A stretch of 64,000 nucleotides of DNA from Meridianimarinicoccus zhengii. Its GTDB lineage: Bacteria; Pseudomonadota; Alphaproteobacteria; Rhodobacterales; Rhodobacteraceae. Location of the stretch: assembly GCF_003254465.1 (NCBI RefSeq), contig NZ_QDFI01000013.1, positions 1 to 64,000 on the forward strand. The letters run 5' to 3'. The notes under the pieces were generated by a model. That model saw only the letters and a program-made list of their open reading frames with translations. It did no database searches and was not told the origin of the DNA. Shown one piece after another: positions 9,562-20,829 of this stretch. Position 1 is the stretch's first letter; each line of letters begins with the position of its first letter. The position numbers and the translations under genes are program-made.

Positions 9562-11100
9562 TTACGCGAAGGTCTCGGCGAACTCGGAAATGGCGGCCTT
9601 CAGTCGGTCGGCGGCATCACCCTTGATCTTCGGATCGTCCTTGGTCAGCCAGTCCAGCAGGTCCTTGTGCTGGTTGCGCAGGTGCGACAGCAGCCCGGCC
9701 TCGAACTTGCCCACGTCGCCGACTGCGATCTTGTCGAGGAACCCGTTGGTGCCCGCGAAGATCACGCAGACGATTTCCGCGTTGGTCAGGGGCGAATACT
9801 GGTTCTGCTTCATCAGCTCGGTCAGGCGCGCGCCGCGGTTCAGAAGCCGCTGGGTCGATGCGTCGAGGTCCGAGCCGAACTGCGCGAAGGCCGCCATTTC
9901 GCGATACTGCGCCAGTTCCAGCTTCACCGGCCCCGCGACCGACTTCATCGCGTTGGTCTGCGCGGACGAACCCACGCGCGACACCGACAGGCCGGTGTTC
10001 ACCGCGGGGCGGATGCCCTGGTAGAACAGTTCCGTTTCAAGGAAGATCTGCCCGTCGGTGATCGAGATCACGTTGGTCGGGATGAAGGCCGACACGTCGC
10101 CGCCTTGCGTTTCGATGATCGGCAGCGCCGTGAGCGAGCCGTTGCCATGGTCGTCGCCCAGCTTGGCCGAACGCTCCAGCAGGCGGGAGTGGAGGTAGAA
10201 CACGTCGCCCGGGTAAGCTTCGCGGCCCGGCGGACGGCGCAGCAGCAGCGACATCTGGCGATAGGCCACGGCCTGCTTCGACAGGTCATCGTAGACGATC
10301 AGCGCGTGGCGGCCGTTGTCGCGGAAATATTCCGCCATCGCGGTCGCGGCATAGGGTGCGAGGAACTGCATCGGCGCGGGGTCCGACGCGGTGGCGGCCA
10401 CGACGATGGTGTAGTCGATGGCCCCCGACTCTTCGAGCTTCTTGACCAGCTGCGCCACTGTCGACCGCTTCTGGCCGATGGCGACATAGATGCAATACAG
10501 TTTCTTGCTCTCGTCGTCGCCCGCCGCGTCGTTATAGACCTTCTGGTTCAGGATCGTGTCGAGCGCCACGGCCGTCTTGCCCGTCTGACGGTCGCCGATG
10601 ATGAGTTCGCGCTGGCCGCGCCCGATCGGGATCATGGCGTCGACGGATTTCAGGCCGGTCGCCATCGGTTCGTGCACCGACTTGCGCGGGATGATGCCCG
10701 GCGCCTTCACGTCCGCGATGCGGCGCTCGGACGCCTCGATTGCACCCTTGCCGTCCAGCGGGTTGCCCAGCCCGTCCACGACCCGCCCCAGCAGGCCGTC
10801 GCCCGCGGGCACGTCCACGATGGAGTTGGTGCGCTTGACCGTGTCGCCTTCCTTGATGTCCTGGTCGGACCCGAAGATCACGACGCCGACATTGTCGGAT
10901 TCGAGGTTCAGCGCCATGCCGCGGATACCGCCGGGGAATTCCACCATCTCGCCGGCCTGAACGTTGTCCAGCCCGTAGACACGGGCGATCCCGTCACCGA
11001 CGCTCAGGACGCGGCCAACCTCGGCGACTTCGGCTTCCTGCCCGAAGTTCTTGATCTGCTCCTTGAGGATCGCAGAAATTTCGGCTGCCTGGATTCCCAT
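9562..11100 (-). CDS. atpA: F1F0 ATP synthase alpha subunit
   Basis: Non-catalytic nucleotide-binding subunit, 512 aa, full length. It begins [19 protein letters not shown], has Walker A GDRQTGKT and the [20 protein letters not shown] block. One base separates it from the atpH stop, so translation is probably coupled. Confidence 0.98.
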   Translation of the reverse strand: MGIQAAEISAILKEQIKNFGQEAEVAEVGRVLSVGDGIARVYGLDNVQAGEMVEFPGGIRGMALNLESDNVGVVIFGSDQDIKEGDTVKRTNSIVDVPAGDGLLGRVVDGLGNPLDGKGAIEASERRIADVKAPGIIPRKSVHEPMATGLKSVDAMIPIGRGQRELIIGDRQTGKTAVALDTILNQKVYNDAAGDDESKKLYCIYVAIGQKRSTVAQLVKKLEESGAIDYTIVVAATASDPAPMQFLAPYAATAMAEYFRDNGRHALIVYDDLSKQAVAYRQMSLLLRRPPGREAYPGDVFYLHSRLLERSAKLGDDHGNGSLTALPIIETQGGDVSAFIPTNVISITDGQIFLETELFYQGIRPAVNTGLSVSRVGSSAQTNAMKSVAGPVKLELAQYREMAAFAQFGSDLDASTQRLLNRGARLTELMKQNQYSPLTNAEIVCVIFAGTNGFLDKIAVGDVGKFEAGLLSHLRNQHKDLLDWLTKDDPKIKGDAADRLKAAISEFAETFA

Positions 11101-11101
11101 G

Positions 11102-11662
11102 TTATCCGACCTCTTTCATGACTTGCTGGAGGGTCGCAAGCTTGGCGGCGATCGACGTGTCGATCATCCGCGAGCCCACCTTGACGACGAGACCGCCGAT
11201 GAGAGTTTCATCCACGGTCGATGTAATCTTGACGTCCTTACCAACCTTCGCACGCAGCGTGTCGGCAAGTTTCGCGATCTGTGCATCGCTCAGCGCGGTG
11301 GCCGAGGCGACCTCGGCGGTGACGATGCCCCGCGCGTCGGCGATCCGGTCGCGCAGCTGCGCGATCAGCGCGGGCAGCACGAACAGGCGCCGCTTGGACG
11401 CCATCAGGGACAACGTGTTGCCGGTCAGGGCCGACAGCCCCATCGCCCGCGCCAGCGCGGCCACCGCCGCCTGCTGATCGGCCCGCGCTACGAGCGGCGA
11501 GTGCACCATCCCGGCGAAATCGGGACTGTCGCGGAGTGCGGCGTCGAGCGCGTCGATGTCGGCTTCGAGCACGTCGAGCTGGTTGTCGGCCTGCGCCAGT
11601 TCGAACACGGCCGTCGCATAGCGATCGGCGATGCCCTTGGAGATCGAAGCTGGTTCGGACAC
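11102..11662 (-). CDS. atpH: F1F0 ATP synthase delta subunit
   Basis: Peripheral-stalk subunit that holds F1 to the b subunits, 186 aa. The GTG at 11662 ([10 protein letters not shown]) is chosen over a GTG six bases earlier because AAAGG lies 6 bases upstream of it, and because related proteins begin MSEPASIS. The C-terminal [15 protein letters not shown] segment is typical of the family. First gene of the F1 operon. F0 genes are not in the window, as usual for this group. Confidence 0.94.
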   Translation of the reverse strand: MSEPASISKGIADRYATAVFELAQADNQLDVLEADIDALDAALRDSPDFAGMVHSPLVARADQQAAVAALARAMGLSALTGNTLSLMASKRRLFVLPALIAQLRDRIADARGIVTAEVASATALSDAQIAKLADTLRAKVGKDVKITSTVDETLIGGLVVKVGSRMIDTSIAAKLATLQQVMKEVG

Positions 11663-11757
11663 GTCCACCCTTTCGATGTCTTGGCCCGAGCCTGAACGAT
11701 CAGCGCCGGGCGAGGTCTGCGGCCCGTGCGCTCACGATGCCGTCACAAATCGCGCAG

Positions 11758-11786
11758 GGTGTAGCAAAGGGTTCCTGCGCAGGCAA
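11758..11786 (-). promoter_or_regulatory. atpHAGDC promoter
   Basis: Leftward -35 TTGCCT (11781-11786) and -10 TACACC (11758-11763) with a 17-base spacer. The predicted start, near 11751, gives about 90 bases of leader before atpH. Confidence 0.55.
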
Positions 11787-11883
11787 CCGCTCAACTGGCC
11801 GAAGGAATGCCCCCATCGACCTTGCGCGGAACGGAATTTCTGCAGGTGCGACCCTATGCGCAGTCTGCGACACACGATTTGTT

Positions 11884-12690
11884 TCAGCATCGCTGCCGCG
11901 CGGCAACGATTCCCGTTGCTGCACCGGCAGCGTTGGTGGCGCAAACATTGTCGCGGGCCGGTTGCGCCAGCGCGCCGGCCGTCCGCAAGGGCGCGCGCAT
12001 CCCGTCGCGCACGGGGGTCCCACCCGGTTGCGGCGCGTCCTTGCTGGCGTCCACCAGCAGCACGCCACCGGCATAGCGATTGGACAGCCGGTTGCCCACG
12101 CGTTCGCAATAGGGGCCGGCACGCAGCCAGAACCGCCGGTGCGACGGCGGCTGGAACAGCGCGACCTCGTGCGTGTCGGCGGTGAAGCCGTGGCGGGACA
12201 GCTGCGCCTCCAGCTGCCCGAGGCTGTAAGGCCGCCCGTAGCCGAACGGTGTCTGGTCGCTCCGCGCCCAGAGCCCGGCCCGGTTCGGCACGATGAAAAG
12301 AACGCGCCCGCCGGGCCCGAGAACGCGGCGCACCTCGTCCAGCAGCAGCGACGGGTTTTCCGACGTCTCCAGACCGTGCATCACCACGAGCCTGTCCACG
12401 AGCCCGGTGGGCAAGGGCCAGAGCGCATCCTCGCACAGCACGCTGACATTGCCGAGCCCCCCGCCCGGCCACGGCATGACCCCCTGCGGTGCGGGCATGA
12501 GCCCGATTACCCGGCGCGCGCGGTCCAGAAACGGGCGCAGCAGCGGCACCGCGAAACCGAACCCCACCACGGTCTGGCCCTTCGTGTCCGCCCAGTGCGC
12601 CACGACGCGATCGCGGATCACGCGCTGCGCCGCGCGTCCCAACCGGGTGCGGTAATAGAATGTTTTCAAGTCCTGCACGTCGAGATGCAT
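11884..12690 (-). CDS. SAM-dependent methyltransferase (class I, type 11)
   Basis: 268-aa predicted methyltransferase. The N-terminal half includes [13 protein letters not shown] and a degenerate nucleotide-binding strand ([16 protein letters not shown]) in place of a classic GxGxG. The later [37 protein letters not shown] is the Methyltransf_11 motif block. The C-terminal 45 residues are Ala/Arg-rich and low in complexity. Substrate unknown. It is transcribed divergently from gloB across a 62-base gap containing an inverted repeat. In related genomes a similar gene neighbours gloB, which may mean a link to thiol or glyoxal metabolism; that is inference. Confidence 0.75.
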   Translation of the reverse strand: MHLDVQDLKTFYYRTRLGRAAQRVIRDRVVAHWADTKGQTVVGFGFAVPLLRPFLDRARRVIGLMPAPQGVMPWPGGGLGNVSVLCEDALWPLPTGLVDRLVVMHGLETSENPSLLLDEVRRVLGPGGRVLFIVPNRAGLWARSDQTPFGYGRPYSLGQLEAQLSRHGFTADTHEVALFQPPSHRRFWLRAGPYCERVGNRLSNRYAGGVLLVDASKDAPQPGGTPVRDGMRAPLRTAGALAQPARDNVCATNAAGAATGIVAARQRC

Positions 12691-12697
12691 TGCGAAG

Positions 12698-12725
12698 CCC
12701 CGCAGCGGCGCCTTAGCCTGCGGGG
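12698..12725. repeat. inverted repeat in the methyltransferase-gloB divergent promoter
   Basis: CCCCGCAG (12698-12705) and CTGCGGGG (12718-12725) are perfect 8-bp inverted copies with a 12-base spacer. They fill the middle of the 62-base gap between divergent start codons. This could be an operator shared by both genes or an mRNA leader hairpin. Confidence 0.6.
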
Positions 12726-12752
12726 ACCATAGCGCAAGCGGAGTGAAACGCC

Positions 12753-13520
12753 ATGCCTCTCGACCTCGTCACCGTGCCCTGTCTGAAGGACAACTATGCC
12801 TATCTCGTCCATGACGCGGCCAGCGGCGCGACCGCCGTCGTCGATGTTCCGGAGGCCGCGCCGATCGAAGCGGCGCTTGCCGCGCGAGGCTGGCGGCTGA
12901 CGGACATCCTGCTGACCCATCACCATCATGACCATGTCGGCGGCGTCGATGCGCTGCGCAAGGCGACCGGGGCGGCGGTCTGGGGGGCCGCGCAGGATGC
13001 CGCGCGGCTGCCCGCCCTGGATCGCCCGGTGCGCCCGGGCCGGGACGAAGGCTTCGCAGGCCAGTCGGTGGAGATCATCGATGTTCCGGGCCACACCATC
13101 GGCCACATCGCCTATTTCTTCGCCGGGGCGCATTTTCTGTTCTCGGGGGACAGCCTGATGGCGCTCGGATGCGGTCGCCTTTTCGAAGGAACGCCGGACC
13201 AGATGTGGGACAGCCTGTCCCGGCTCGCGGCGCTGCCGGGCGACACGCTGGTCTGTTCGGGACACGAATACACGCAGTCGAATGCACGATTTGCCCTCAG
13301 CCTTGGCGACGTGCCGCCCGCACTGGCCGAACGCGCCGAAATAATTGACGTCGCGCGCGCAGCGGGCGAAGCGACAGTGCCGGTCCGGCTCGATGTCGAA
13401 CGGGCCACGAACCCGTTCCTGCGCGCGGCGGATCCGGGCCTGCGGGCCGCGCTCGGGCTGGAAAAGGAAAGCGATGCCAAGGTCTTCGCCCATATCCGCG
13501 CCCTCAAGGATTCGTTCTGA
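12753..13520 (+). CDS. gloB: hydroxyacylglutathione hydrolase (glyoxalase II)
   Basis: Hydrolyses S-lactoylglutathione to lactate and glutathione, the second step of methylglyoxal detoxification. 255 aa, usual length. The metallo-beta-lactamase motif [10 protein letters not shown] gives H56, H58, D60 and H61 as metal ligands. [18 protein letters not shown] and CSGHEYT supply the remaining ligands and glutathione contacts. GGAG lies 9 bases before the ATG. The stop overlaps a small 31-codon frame as TGATG. Confidence 0.94.
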   Translation: MPLDLVTVPCLKDNYAYLVHDAASGATAVVDVPEAAPIEAALAARGWRLTDILLTHHHHDHVGGVDALRKATGAAVWGAAQDAARLPALDRPVRPGRDEGFAGQSVEIIDVPGHTIGHIAYFFAGAHFLFSGDSLMALGCGRLFEGTPDQMWDSLSRLAALPGDTLVCSGHEYTQSNARFALSLGDVPPALAERAEIIDVARAAGEATVPVRLDVERATNPFLRAADPGLRAALGLEKESDAKVFAHIRALKDSF

Positions 13521-13615
13521 TGAAAATAGCGGCAGACCCGGCGGGCGATGCCATCCGGCGCATCGTGCCCAGCCGCACAGAACCGCTGCCAAGGACGTTA
13601 CGAAAAAAGACTTGA
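13520..13615 (+). CDS. possible 31-aa leaderless-coupled peptide after gloB
   Basis: ATG at 13520 overlaps the gloB TGA (TGATG) and opens a 31-codon frame ending TGA at 13615. The product would be basic at its C-terminus (TLRKKT). I recognise no family. The coupling geometry is the only support, and it may be chance. Confidence 0.2.
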   Translation: MKIAADPAGDAIRRIVPSRTEPLPRTLRKKT

Positions 13616-13703
13616 AGACGGGCGCGGAAAACCAAACTTTAAACCTACGAGCCCACGGTGGTGGCGGGAGACCCCATCGCCCCGACTGAAAGGAGCACGT
13701 CGC

Positions 13704-16025
<2,322 letters not shown>

Positions 16026-16048
16026 CACCGCGACACCCGAGAAAACGA

Positions 16049-16075
16049 GACCCCGCCTGCCCGGCGGGGTCTTTT
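16049..16075 (+). terminator. clpA terminator
   Basis: GACCCCGCC and GGCGGGGTC form a 9-bp stem around a short loop, followed by TTTT on the + strand. The reverse strand also has a weak T-run after the stem, so it may also stop the leftward OmpA-like gene that ends at 16132. Confidence 0.85.
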
Positions 16076-16131
16076 CGTATCAGGAACAAGTTTCGACCCC
16101 CAGCAAACCGGGCGCAGGGTCGGGTGCGGGC

Positions 16132-17901
16132 TCAACGTTCGGTCAGTTTCAACTCGATCCGGCGGTTACGGGCGCGTGCCTCGGGCGTGTCGCGCGGATC
16201 GACGGGCTGGAACTCGGCGAACCCGGTCGCAGCCAGTCGGTTCGGCGGAAAACCGAAATTGTCCACCATGTAGCGCACGACCGACAGCGCCCGCGCCTGG
16301 CTGAGTTCCCAGTTATCGGCAAACTCGCTGGACGTCGAAACGGGCACATCGTCCGTGTGCCCATCCACGCGGATCACCCAGTCGATCCCTTCCGGGATGA
16401 CCGCAGCGACCTCCTGCAACCGACGGGCGACATTGGCGACCTCCGCCTCGCCCTCCGGCGACAGGTCGGCCGAACCGGACGCGAACAACACTTCGGACGA
16501 GAACACGAACCGGTCACCCACGACCTGCACCCCGTCCTGGTCGCCGAGGATCTCGCGCAGCCGCCCGAAGAATTCGGACCGGTAGTTCTCCAGCCGCCGG
16601 GCTTCTTCCTCAAGCCGGGCGCGCTCTGCCGCTTCCAGCTCCGCGCGGCGCCGCTCTTCGGTTGCAACCCGCGCCAGCGCCGCGTTCAGCCGCTGTCCCA
16701 ACGCCTCGATCTGCACATCCGCAACCGCATCGCGCGCCTCGGCATCGTCAAGCAGCGCCTGCACATCGGCCAACTGCCCCCGCAGCGCATCGATTTGCGC
16801 CGTCAGCGCTGCGATGCGGCGGCGATCCGCGGCGCTGCTCTCTTCAGCCTCGGAAAGTTCGTCGCGCGCCTGCGCCAGCAGCCGCGCCTGCCGCTCCGCC
16901 TCTAACATCGCGTCGGCCGTTCCCGCTTCGGCCTGTTGCCGCGCGGCAAGCGCATCGGCAAGCCGCGCGCGCAGATCCGCGGCGGTGGCGCCCTCCTCCG
17001 CCAAACGGTCCCGCGCGGCGTCCAACTCCGCCCGGGCCGCGGCCAATGCCTCCTCGGTCGCGTCGCCGTCGGCCAGGGCTGCCATCAGCCTTTCGTCCAG
17101 GTCTTCCTGCGCATCGCGCGCCGCGGCCAGCAGGGTCAGCGTCTCCTCGGCCCGCGCGCGTTCCTGTTCCAGCCGGAGCGTCATCGCCGTCAGTTCCGCA
17201 TCGGCCGACTCAAGTCGCGCACGCAGACGCCGCGCCGCCTCGGCCTCCGCCAGCCGCGCGGCTTCTTCCGCCGACAACGCCTCGGCCGTGTCGTCCAGTT
17301 CGGCCTGCACCTCGGCCAGCGCCGCGTCCGTGTCGGCCTGCTCGGCGCGAATCTCGGCCACCATCGCCTCCAGCGCGGCGCGTTGGGCCTCGGCCAGTTG
17401 CGCCGCTTCCTGCTCGGCATCCAGCGCCTCGCGCGTGGACGCCAGGGTCTCTCCCAATTCGGCGGCCCGGTCCCGTGCCGCATCCCGGTCGGTCAGCAAG
17501 GTCGCCACCCGCGCCTCGAAGTCGGTGATCTGTGCCCGCGCATCGGCCAGTGCCGCGTCCGTCCGGTCCAGTTCCGCCGACAGCGTGTCGATCAGCCTGT
17601 TCTGGAATGCTTCGTTGTCGCGTGCGCGGGCAAGATCGTTCCCAAGCGCATCGACATCCTGTTCAAGTTCGAAGTTGCGCTGCTGTTCGACACCCAGCGC
17701 CGACGCCAGTTCTCCTACCTCGCGCTGCAGGGCGTCCAGTTCGGTTTCCTGCCCGCTGATGGTTTCCGTGAGGATCGACTGGACCACCATGAAGATCGTC
17801 AGCACGAAGATCAGCACCAGCAGCAGCGCCGTCATCGCATCGACGAACCCCGGCCAGATGGAGGCCTGGAACCGCTGCCCGCTGCGCCGGTTCAGCGCCA
17901 T
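16132..17901 (-). CDS. OmpA/MotB-like peptidoglycan-anchored stator protein with long coiled coil
   Basis: 589 aa. A short cytoplasmic N-terminus is followed by one membrane helix with an acidic residue at its start (PGFVDAMTALLLVLIF, Asp21), the layout of MotB/TolR/ExbD stators. About 350 residues of uninterrupted Ala/Glu/Arg/Leu heptad-like coiled coil follow. The C-terminal OmpA domain has VDGHTDDVPV and ARNRRIEL, which bind peptidoglycan. It lies 3 bases downstream of a TolQ/ExbB-like gene, and the two should form one ion-driven complex. The partner's energy source and the output of the motor are unknown. Confidence 0.85.
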   Translation of the reverse strand: MALNRRSGQRFQASIWPGFVDAMTALLLVLIFVLTIFMVVQSILTETISGQETELDALQREVGELASALGVEQQRNFELEQDVDALGNDLARARDNEAFQNRLIDTLSAELDRTDAALADARAQITDFEARVATLLTDRDAARDRAAELGETLASTREALDAEQEAAQLAEAQRAALEAMVAEIRAEQADTDAALAEVQAELDDTAEALSAEEAARLAEAEAARRLRARLESADAELTAMTLRLEQERARAEETLTLLAAARDAQEDLDERLMAALADGDATEEALAAARAELDAARDRLAEEGATAADLRARLADALAARQQAEAGTADAMLEAERQARLLAQARDELSEAEESSAADRRRIAALTAQIDALRGQLADVQALLDDAEARDAVADVQIEALGQRLNAALARVATEERRRAELEAAERARLEEEARRLENYRSEFFGRLREILGDQDGVQVVGDRFVFSSEVLFASGSADLSPEGEAEVANVARRLQEVAAVIPEGIDWVIRVDGHTDDVPVSTSSEFADNWELSQARALSVVRYMVDNFGFPPNRLAATGFAEFQPVDPRDTPEARARNRRIELKLTER

Positions 17902-17904
17902 GGC

Positions 17905-19131
17905 CTAGCGCCCCTGCCCGGCTGGCCCGTTGGGGTCGGCGGCGATCTCGATCACGCGGGTCAGGCGGGCAAGGTCGCGGCGCAGTTCGGTCGTGCTTTC
18001 CTGCCGTCCGGCGGTCAGTTCCTCGAGAATGCGCAGAAGCTGCACGTCGATGCTGCGCAGGCGCGACCGCGTCTCGGCCTCCATCGCGTCGGCATCCGAC
18101 ATGGGGCGCGCCGTGATCGCGTTGATCGCGGCGATCAGGTTTTCCTGCCCCTCGGCGATCCGCGCGAGCGTCGCGTTGATGTTGGCGTCTTCCGACACCT
18201 TCTGCGACAGCCGCTCGACCGATGCCGCGAGCGCGCCCAGCTTTTTGTCCACCGCAGCCCGGCTCTGGTCGCTTTCTATGAAGGTCGTGTTCAGGGCGTC
18301 GAACTGTTCGGTCATCTGGTCCATCAGCGTGGCGAACATCGCGCTTTCCGCGGCCATGTCGCTGTCGCCCGCGCTGAAACCGACACGCGTGATGCCCGAC
18401 AGCCATTCCTCCAGCTCGCGGTAGAACCGGTTCTGGCCATGGCCCGCGAACAGCTCCAGCAGCCCCACCACGAGCGAGCCCGCAAGCCCCAGCAGCGACG
18501 AGGCGAAGGCCGTGCCCATGCCGCCCAACTGGGTTTCCAGCCCCCCCATCAGCCGCCCGAAGATCGCCGTGGAGCTTTCGCCTTCCTGCGGTGCGAGCGA
18601 CCGGATCGTGTCGACCACCGCGGGGATGGTCGTTGCCAGCCCATAAAACGTGCCCAGAAGCCCGAGGAAGATCAGCAGGCTGGTGATGTAGCGCGTGATG
18701 TCGCGCGCCTCGTCCAGCCGGGTCGCCACGCTGTCGAGGATCGACCGGGCCGAGGACGACCCGATCTGCATCCGGGCACCACGCGAGCGCAGAAGTGCCG
18801 CCAGAGGGGCCAGCAGCCGCGGCGGGCGCTTGATGTCGAAACCGGGGCGGTCACGCGCGAAATCCTCGATCCACGTCACCGCCGAAATCAACTGGATCAC
18901 CTGGAGGAAACAGGCCAGCACGCCCACGACGAAGACGACCCCGATGGTGCCGTTCAGAAACGGACTAGCGGCAAAGACGGGGGCGACGCGCGGATAGACG
19001 ACATAGGCACCCGCACCCACCGCGCCGATCACGATCAGCATCAACAGGATCTGCCGGACAGGCTGGGAAAACTGCGCGCGTACCGCGCGGCTTCGTTGGG
19101 GTCCCGGCCGCCCTACGCCCTGCACTGCCAT
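17905..19131 (-). CDS. MotA/TolQ/ExbB-like proton-channel protein with cytoplasmic coiled-coil tail
   Basis: 408 aa. Three to four membrane segments: LLMLIVIGAVGAGAYVV, FVVGVLACFLQVIQLI, YITSLLIFLGLLGTFYGLA and LLGLAGSLVVGLLEL. The GLLGTFYGLA and GMGTAFASSLLGLAGSL blocks are the ExbB/TolQ/MotA pore signatures. A tail of about 150 residues is predicted helical and cytoplasmic (DQMTEQFDALN through RLTRVIEIA). The ATG at 19131 has AAAGG upstream; an earlier ATG at 19164 lies inside the predicted -10 box, so it is rejected. Pairs with the OmpA-like gene downstream. Confidence 0.85.
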   Translation of the reverse strand: MAVQGVGRPGPQRSRAVRAQFSQPVRQILLMLIVIGAVGAGAYVVYPRVAPVFAASPFLNGTIGVVFVVGVLACFLQVIQLISAVTWIEDFARDRPGFDIKRPPRLLAPLAALLRSRGARMQIGSSSARSILDSVATRLDEARDITRYITSLLIFLGLLGTFYGLATTIPAVVDTIRSLAPQEGESSTAIFGRLMGGLETQLGGMGTAFASSLLGLAGSLVVGLLELFAGHGQNRFYRELEEWLSGITRVGFSAGDSDMAAESAMFATLMDQMTEQFDALNTTFIESDQSRAAVDKKLGALAASVERLSQKVSEDANINATLARIAEGQENLIAAINAITARPMSDADAMEAETRSRLRSIDVQLLRILEELTAGRQESTTELRRDLARLTRVIEIAADPNGPAGQGR

Positions 19132-19159
19132 TCCCGCGCCTTTCCAATGGGTTTGACGC

Positions 19160-19187
19160 AGCATAGGGGTTGCACGCGCCCGTTCAA
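19160..19187 (-). promoter_or_regulatory. promoter of the ExbB-like/OmpA-like pair
   Basis: Leftward TTGAAC (19182-19187) and TATGCT (19160-19165) with a 16-base spacer. The predicted start, about 19153, lies 22 bases before the chosen ATG. Confidence 0.6.
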
Positions 19188-19203
19188 CCGGCTTTCTCCG
19201 CGC

Positions 19204-19758
19204 TCATGGCAGTTCGGCCACACGTGCGGCCAACCAGTCGAGATCCGCATCGGGCAGACCGATATCGCGCAGATGTGTGGCGGTGTTGAACAGGTAATCC
19301 CGGTTCGGCCCGCGCCCGCCCGTCGCGCGGGCGATGATCCGTGCCTGTTCTTCCAACGGCAAGCCGCCGCAATACTGCACATGGTCGGGATCGATGACAT
19401 AGGTCACGGCCTCCACCCGGCGTCCGTTGTCGAGTTCGACGACGAGCGTCCGTTCGAGATAGGCCGCCGACACCAGTTCGCGTTCCCGCAGGTAGGCCAG
19501 TGTCGGGCCCACGTCCGGCGCGGCCACGCCGAAGGCGACGCCCGAGCAGCGCGCGCCCGGATCGGCGTCAAGCGCCAGCACAAGGCCCGGCTCCGCTTCG
19601 GTGCCGCGATGGTGGATCGAGCGCATGCAGAATGACCGATGGTAGCCGGGCAGCACCGCGAGATGCCGGGCCATGACCGGAAAACCCGGATTCCAGATCA
19701 GCGATCCGTATCCGAAGACCCAAAGGGCGGGGGCATCCTGGGGCGTGGTGGCGGCCAT
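19204..19758 (-). CDS. gamma-glutamylcyclotransferase, ChaC family
   Basis: 184 aa. It begins ALWVFGYGSLIWNPGF, the YGSL substrate-binding loop of the ChaC family, and has the RERELVSAAY helix with its conserved acidic residue and YCGGLPLEEQARIIA near the C-terminus. ChaC enzymes cleave glutathione to 5-oxoproline and Cys-Gly. Start at 19758 (MAATTPQ) with GGAGAGG upstream. Divergent from the DUF2125-like gene. A second protein of the same fold is encoded at 24748. Confidence 0.88.
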   Translation of the reverse strand: MAATTPQDAPALWVFGYGSLIWNPGFPVMARHLAVLPGYHRSFCMRSIHHRGTEAEPGLVLALDADPGARCSGVAFGVAAPDVGPTLAYLRERELVSAAYLERTLVVELDNGRRVEAVTYVIDPDHVQYCGGLPLEEQARIIARATGGRGPNRDYLFNTATHLRDIGLPDADLDWLAARVAELP

Positions 19759-19821
19759 GACTCTGGTCCTCTCCTGCGTCCCCCTGTAAACACGCGGCAA
19801 GCGGACAGGAAAGGCCCGTCG

Positions 19822-20829
19822 ATGCGAATTCTTCTGGCAGTGATCCTCGTGGCGGCGGTGGCATGGGCCGGGTACTGGTTTCTGGGCGCTCAGGCCGTCG
19901 AACGGGGCCTGCGCGGCTGGCTCGATGCCCGCACGGCAGAAGGCTGGGTCGTGTCCGTGGAGCGGCTGGAAACGGCGGGCTTTCCGAACCGCTTCGACAC
20001 GACCCTGACCGGGGTCGAACTGGCCGATCCCGCGACTGGCTGGGCATGGCAGGCGCCGTTTTTCCAGACGCTCGCGCTCAGCTATCGGCCCAACCATGTC
20101 ATCGCTGTCTGGCCGGACAGCCAGACACTGGCCACCCCGCTGCAACGGATGGACATCGGCAGCGACCGGATGCGCGGCTCACTTGTGTTCGCGGGCGGCA
20201 CGGCCTTCACGCTCGACCGCGCGACGGTCGAGATGTCCGCGGTGACGCTGGAATCGAATGCCGGATGGCAGGCCGCGATGGCCGATAACCAGCTGGCCCT
20301 GCGCCGCACGCCTGCAAAGGCCGGGCACAGCTATGACATCGCCTTCGACGCCACGGATCTCGCCCTGCCCGACGGGCTGGCGGCGCGTCTGGGCCAAGGG
20401 GCCAATGTGGGCGACGTGGTGCAGCGGCTGAGCATGGAGGCGCAGGTGGAATTCGACGCCCCGTGGGACCGCCGCGCCATCGAGGATCGCCGCCCCCAGC
20501 CAACCCGCATCGACCTGACGCTCGCGCGGGCAAGCTGGGGCGGGCTCGATCTGCGCCTTGCAGGCACTTTGGACGTGGACACGGCCGGCGTGCCCACGGG
20601 CAGCGTCACGATCAAGGCCACGAACTGGCGCGAGATGCTGGACATGGCCACGGCCGCCGGGCTGGTGCCCGCGAACCTCGCCCGGCTTCTCGAAGGCGGG
20701 CTTGCCCAGATGGCGCGGATGAACGGCAATCCCGATACGCTCGACGTGCCGCTGCGCTTCGCCGAGGGGCGGGTCAGCCTTGGCGGGCTTTTGCCGCTGG
20801 GACCGGCGCCGCGGCTGGTGCTGCGCTGA
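19822..20829 (+). CDS. DUF2125-like exported protein
   Basis: 335 aa. A short basic N-terminus with a single hydrophobic segment (ILLAVILVAAVAWAGYWFLG) looks like an uncleaved signal anchor, followed by an all-beta-like periplasmic body. GWVVSVERLETAGFPNRFDTTLTGV is the hallmark opening of alphaproteobacterial DUF2125 proteins, which I recognise from memory. Function unknown. Start follows AGGAAAGG. Its 3' end overlaps the opposite-strand dehydrogenase gene by 56 bases. Confidence 0.78.
   Translation: MRILLAVILVAAVAWAGYWFLGAQAVERGLRGWLDARTAEGWVVSVERLETAGFPNRFDTTLTGVELADPATGWAWQAPFFQTLALSYRPNHVIAVWPDSQTLATPLQRMDIGSDRMRGSLVFAGGTAFTLDRATVEMSAVTLESNAGWQAAMADNQLALRRTPAKAGHSYDIAFDATDLALPDGLAARLGQGANVGDVVQRLSMEAQVEFDAPWDRRAIEDRRPQPTRIDLTLARASWGGLDLRLAGTLDVDTAGVPTGSVTIKATNWREMLDMATAAGLVPANLARLLEGGLAQMARMNGNPDTLDVPLRFAEGRVSLGGLLPLGPAPRLVLR

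Noticed and set aside
11732-12472. Second protein on the methyltransferase strand
   Set aside because: It is an Arg/Ala-rich shadow frame in another phase with no ribosome site.
13612-13640. TTGAAG with an A/T-rich stretch as a clpA promoter
   Set aside because: No convincing -10 at 16-18 bases and no heat-shock box.
13548-13703. 52 codons before ClpA
   Set aside because: The GTG at 13704 has AAGGAG and gives the family N-terminus, while the upstream part does not resemble ClpA.
16132-19131. A Zorya defence system
   Set aside because: The two motor proteins resemble ZorA/ZorB in layout, but no ZorC, ZorD or ZorE-like gene and no defence-island context is present.
19132-19164. ATG at 19164 for the ExbB-like protein
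   Set aside because: It lies within the predicted -10 box, and has no ribosome site.
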